Source: Bifidobacteriaceae bacterium (GTDB lineage: Bacteria; Actinomycetota; Actinomycetes; Actinomycetales; WQXJ01). From it: a stretch of 6,248 nucleotides of DNA. Under the pieces are notes generated by a model. It did no database searches. It saw only the letters and a list, made by a program, of their open reading frames with translations, and was not told where the DNA came from. The DNA is taken from NCBI GenBank assembly GCA_031278665.1, contig JAITKC010000116.1, positions 1-6,248 of the forward strand. The letters are read 5' to 3'. This document shows, in pieces, positions 4,281-6,248 of the stretch (positions are counted from its first letter, which is position 1; each line of letters starts with the position of its first letter). The position numbers and the translations under genes are program-made.

Positions 4281-6248
4281 CTACGGGCCGGACCAGGTCA
4301 GCAGGGTGTAGCCGGCGCGAGCTTGGCCGAGTGCCAGGCCGCCGTCGCCAGCCGGGACCAGATGGTGCGTCAGGACTCGCCGCCCGCCCGCCGCCGACGC
4401 CTGTATGGCGGCCAGCACGTCGCCGGTCAACAGGCGGTTCTGGAAGACCCCCCCGGTCAGGCCGATGACCTCGGCATTCGTTTGTTCGGCGGCCGCCACG
4501 AGGGCGGCGGCCGTGATCGCGGCCAGGCCGGAGTGGAAACGCCGAGCCAAACAGGCTCGGGCGCGCCCGCTCCGCGCCCCGTCCATCGTCGCCGCCAGCA
4601 ACTCCGCCACCGGGCCTAGCCGGTCCGTCGTTCCGGCCGGCGGGGGACCCGTCGGGGTTCGCGTGACGGTGCCGCCGTCGGCGCCGGCGCGGCGGATCGC
4701 GTCGTTTACCTGCGCCGCGGCGCGGTCGGCGCGGTCGTCGTGGTCGGCGCGGTCGGCGCGGTCGTCGTGGTCGGCTCGGTCGGCCCAGTCCGCCCAGGCG
4801 GCGCAGGCGGCGCAGGCGGCGTGATCGCAGGAGCGGGCCAGGCGCTCGAGTTCCATGGCGGCTTGGGCCTCGTAGGTGACGCGCTGGCGAACTCCCAGGA
4901 TCGAGGCCGCCGCGTCGAATAGCCGGCCGGCGGAGGTCGAGCGGTGGATCAGACCGGGCAGTCCGGCGGCCGCGGCCGCCGGCAGTTGGCGCAGCAGCCG
5001 CAACTCCTGGGCGGGCGCCGCCGCGAACGGCGGCAAATCCGCGCCGTCCAAACCCAATTGGTCGATTAGCGCCACCGCGCATTTCCAGGGCGCCGCTGCC
5101 GCGCTGTCCCCACCCGGCAGCCAGTATTCGCCCAGATGCCAAACCCGCTCGAACTCCAGCGGATCGGCCGTGCCGCCCAGCGCCAAGACCTCGCCGCCCC
5201 AGCTATGCCCGTCCAGACCGTAGCCCACACCGTCGAAAGCGGCCACCACCGCCCGCGCCGCCGGGTCCACGCCGTGTTCGGCCAGCAGGCTGAGCGCGTG
5301 CGCGTGATGGTGTTGGACCTGGATCAGGGGCAGACCCCGCTCGGCGCAGTGGCGTTCCGCCCAGCGCGTGGTCGCGTAGTCGGGATGTAAGTCGGAGACC
5401 ACCAGTTCGATTTCGCGGCCGTGGATGGCGGTCAGCTGGGCGACTGAACGGGCGAAAGCCCGCTGCGCCAAGGGCGAGCCCATGTCGCCGATGTGCGCCG
5501 ACATGAAGGCCAGCCCATCCCGGGTGACCGCGAACGTGTTCTTCAGCTCTCCGCCGACAGCCAACACGGCGGCATCGGACCTGCCCAAAACTATCGGCAG
5601 CGGGGCGTAACCGCGCGAACGGCGGATCGGGACGGTGGCGGCGGCATCGGCCATCAAAACCGAGTCCTCGACCGGAACGTGGATCGGCCGGTTGTGGGTC
5701 AAAAAGGCGTCCACCACGCCGCCCAGGTCCGCCACGGCCTCTTCGTTCCGGTGGCGCAGCGGTTCGCCGCTGAGGTTCCCGCTGGTCGCGACGTACACCT
5801 CGTCGTCGCGCGTCAATAGCTGGTGGAGCGGCGCCGAGGGCAGCATCACGCCGACGTCCCCGAGGCCCGGCGCCACCCCGTCCGCCAGGTCGTAGCCGGC
5901 GCCCATCGGCGCCAAGACGATCGGCCTTTGCGGGCTGACTAGTTCGCGACGCTGGGCCGGCGAGAGCTCGGCGAACCGCGCGGCGCTCGCCGCGTCCGCC
6001 GCCATCACCGCGAACGGCTTGCCGGGCCGCCGCTTGCGGCGCCGCAGCCGGGCGACGGCGCCGGCCTGCCGCGCGTCGCAGAACAGCGTGAAACCGCCGA
6101 TCCCTTTTACGGCGACCGTTCCGCCGGCCGCGAGAATTTTCCGCGCTTGCCCGATGCCGTCCTCCCAGGCCGCCACCTCGGTCCCGTCCGCGTCCGCCAG
6201 CCAGAGCCGGGGTCCGCAATCGAAACAGGAGATCGGTTGGGCGTGGTG
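4281..6248 (-). CDS. hypF: HypF, carbamoyltransferase (5' end cut by the window)
   Basis: HypF turns carbamoyl phosphate and ATP into carbamoyl-AMP and transfers the carbamoyl group to the C-terminal Cys of HypE. The frame stays open to the right edge, so 655 residues are seen. The acylphosphatase domain and the first zinc-finger Cys pair lie outside. The fragment starts HHAQPISCFDCGP, the end of the second zinc finger. A YrdC-like domain follows at about 45-215 (KGIGGFTLFCDAR, RRKRRPGKPFAVM, SPQRPIVL, TSGNLSGEP, HNRPIHVPVEDSV, RRSRGYAP). The Kae1-like domain runs from about 225 to the end: GGELKNTFAV, SAHIGDMGSP, DLHPDY, the metal-binding HHHAHA at 313-318, DGVGYGLDGHSWGGE, AGRLFDAAASILG, GGVFQN and a late DGGLALGQ. 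An Ala/Asp/Arg insertion interrupts this domain near 473-511. An internal GTG at 6176 is not the start. Confidence 0.97.
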   Translation of the reverse strand, partial: HHAQPISCFDCGPRLWLADADGTEVAAWEDGIGQARKILAAGGTVAVKGIGGFTLFCDARQAGAVARLRRRKRRPGKPFAVMAADAASAARFAELSPAQRRELVSPQRPIVLAPMGAGYDLADGVAPGLGDVGVMLPSAPLHQLLTRDDEVYVATSGNLSGEPLRHRNEEAVADLGGVVDAFLTHNRPIHVPVEDSVLMADAAATVPIRRSRGYAPLPIVLGRSDAAVLAVGGELKNTFAVTRDGLAFMSAHIGDMGSPLAQRAFARSVAQLTAIHGREIELVVSDLHPDYATTRWAERHCAERGLPLIQVQHHHAHALSLLAEHGVDPAARAVVAAFDGVGYGLDGHSWGGEVLALGGTADPLEFERVWHLGEYWLPGGDSAAAAPWKCAVALIDQLGLDGADLPPFAAAPAQELRLLRQLPAAAAAGLPGLIHRSTSAGRLFDAAASILGVRQRVTYEAQAAMELERLARSCDHAACAACAAWADWADRADHDDRADRADHDDRADRAAAQVNDAIRRAGADGGTVTRTPTGPPPAGTTDRLGPVAELLAATMDGARSGRARACLARRFHSGLAAITAAALVAAAEQTNAEVIGLTGGVFQNRLLTGDVLAAIQASAAGGRRVLTHHLVPAGDGGLALGQARAGYTLLTWSGP
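4719..4826 (-). repeat. Low-complexity tandem repeats inside hypF
   Basis: Two adjoining short repeats are read on the minus strand. First comes a 9-bp unit giving AACAACAA (near 4795-4822). Then comes a 27-bp unit present twice, giving RADHDDRAD twice and ending near 4719. Together they encode about 36 residues of Ala, Asp, Arg, His and Trp between the YEAQAAMELERLA helix and the RFHSGLA helix of the Kae1-like domain. Both periods keep the frame. Confidence 0.8.

Noticed and set aside
6174..6176. GTG at 6176 as the start of a shortened HypF
   Set aside because: The frame continues upstream to the window edge with the conserved HHAQPISCFDCGP zinc-finger sequence, so the gene is simply cut by the window.

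Overview
The window is very GC-rich, with codon use to match. It carries most of a [NiFe]-hydrogenase maturation (hyp) operon on the minus strand and one small gene on the plus strand that converges on it. GC content, a DtxR/IdeR-like iron box, a second HypC-family protein with a Cys-rich N-terminus, and a tandem DUF1540 protein together suggest a high-GC Gram-positive (actinobacterial) genome. The genus cannot be named from the sequence.

Layout from left to right. Positions 1-344 hold no convincing gene but contain a GC-rich 73-bp direct repeat, which gives way to an AT-richer promoter region. At 345-363 lies a 19-bp palindrome-like sequence matching the actinobacterial iron-regulator box. 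About 113 bp further on is a small gene (477-779) for a protein with two DUF1540-type Cys motifs. A strong hairpin (795-835) separates it from the end of the hyp operon.

The operon reads leftward from the right edge: hypF (5' end cut by the window), a 450-bp non-coding gap with a two-copy 157-bp structured repeat, a hypC-like gene, hypE, a canonical hypC and hypD. The last four are tightly packed (a 4-bp overlap, then gaps of 28 and 4 bp) and look co-transcribed. HypF makes the carbamoyl group and passes it to the C-terminal Cys of HypE, which dehydrates it to a thiocyanate. HypC and HypD build the Fe(CN)2CO unit from that cyanide. hypA, hypB and the hydrogenase structural genes are not in the window.

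The oddities lie in the accessory material inside and between ordinary genes. HypE has an N-terminal extension built of three 18-residue repeats, whose DNA resembles the non-coding repeat at the left end. HypF has an Ala/Asp/Arg low-complexity insertion in its Kae1-like domain. The second HypC-like protein lacks the Cys2 that defines HypC and has a C-x4-C-x2-C cluster instead. No wholly new system is visible. The best candidates for follow-up are the repeat families, the atypical HypC paralog and the possibly iron-regulated DUF1540 gene.
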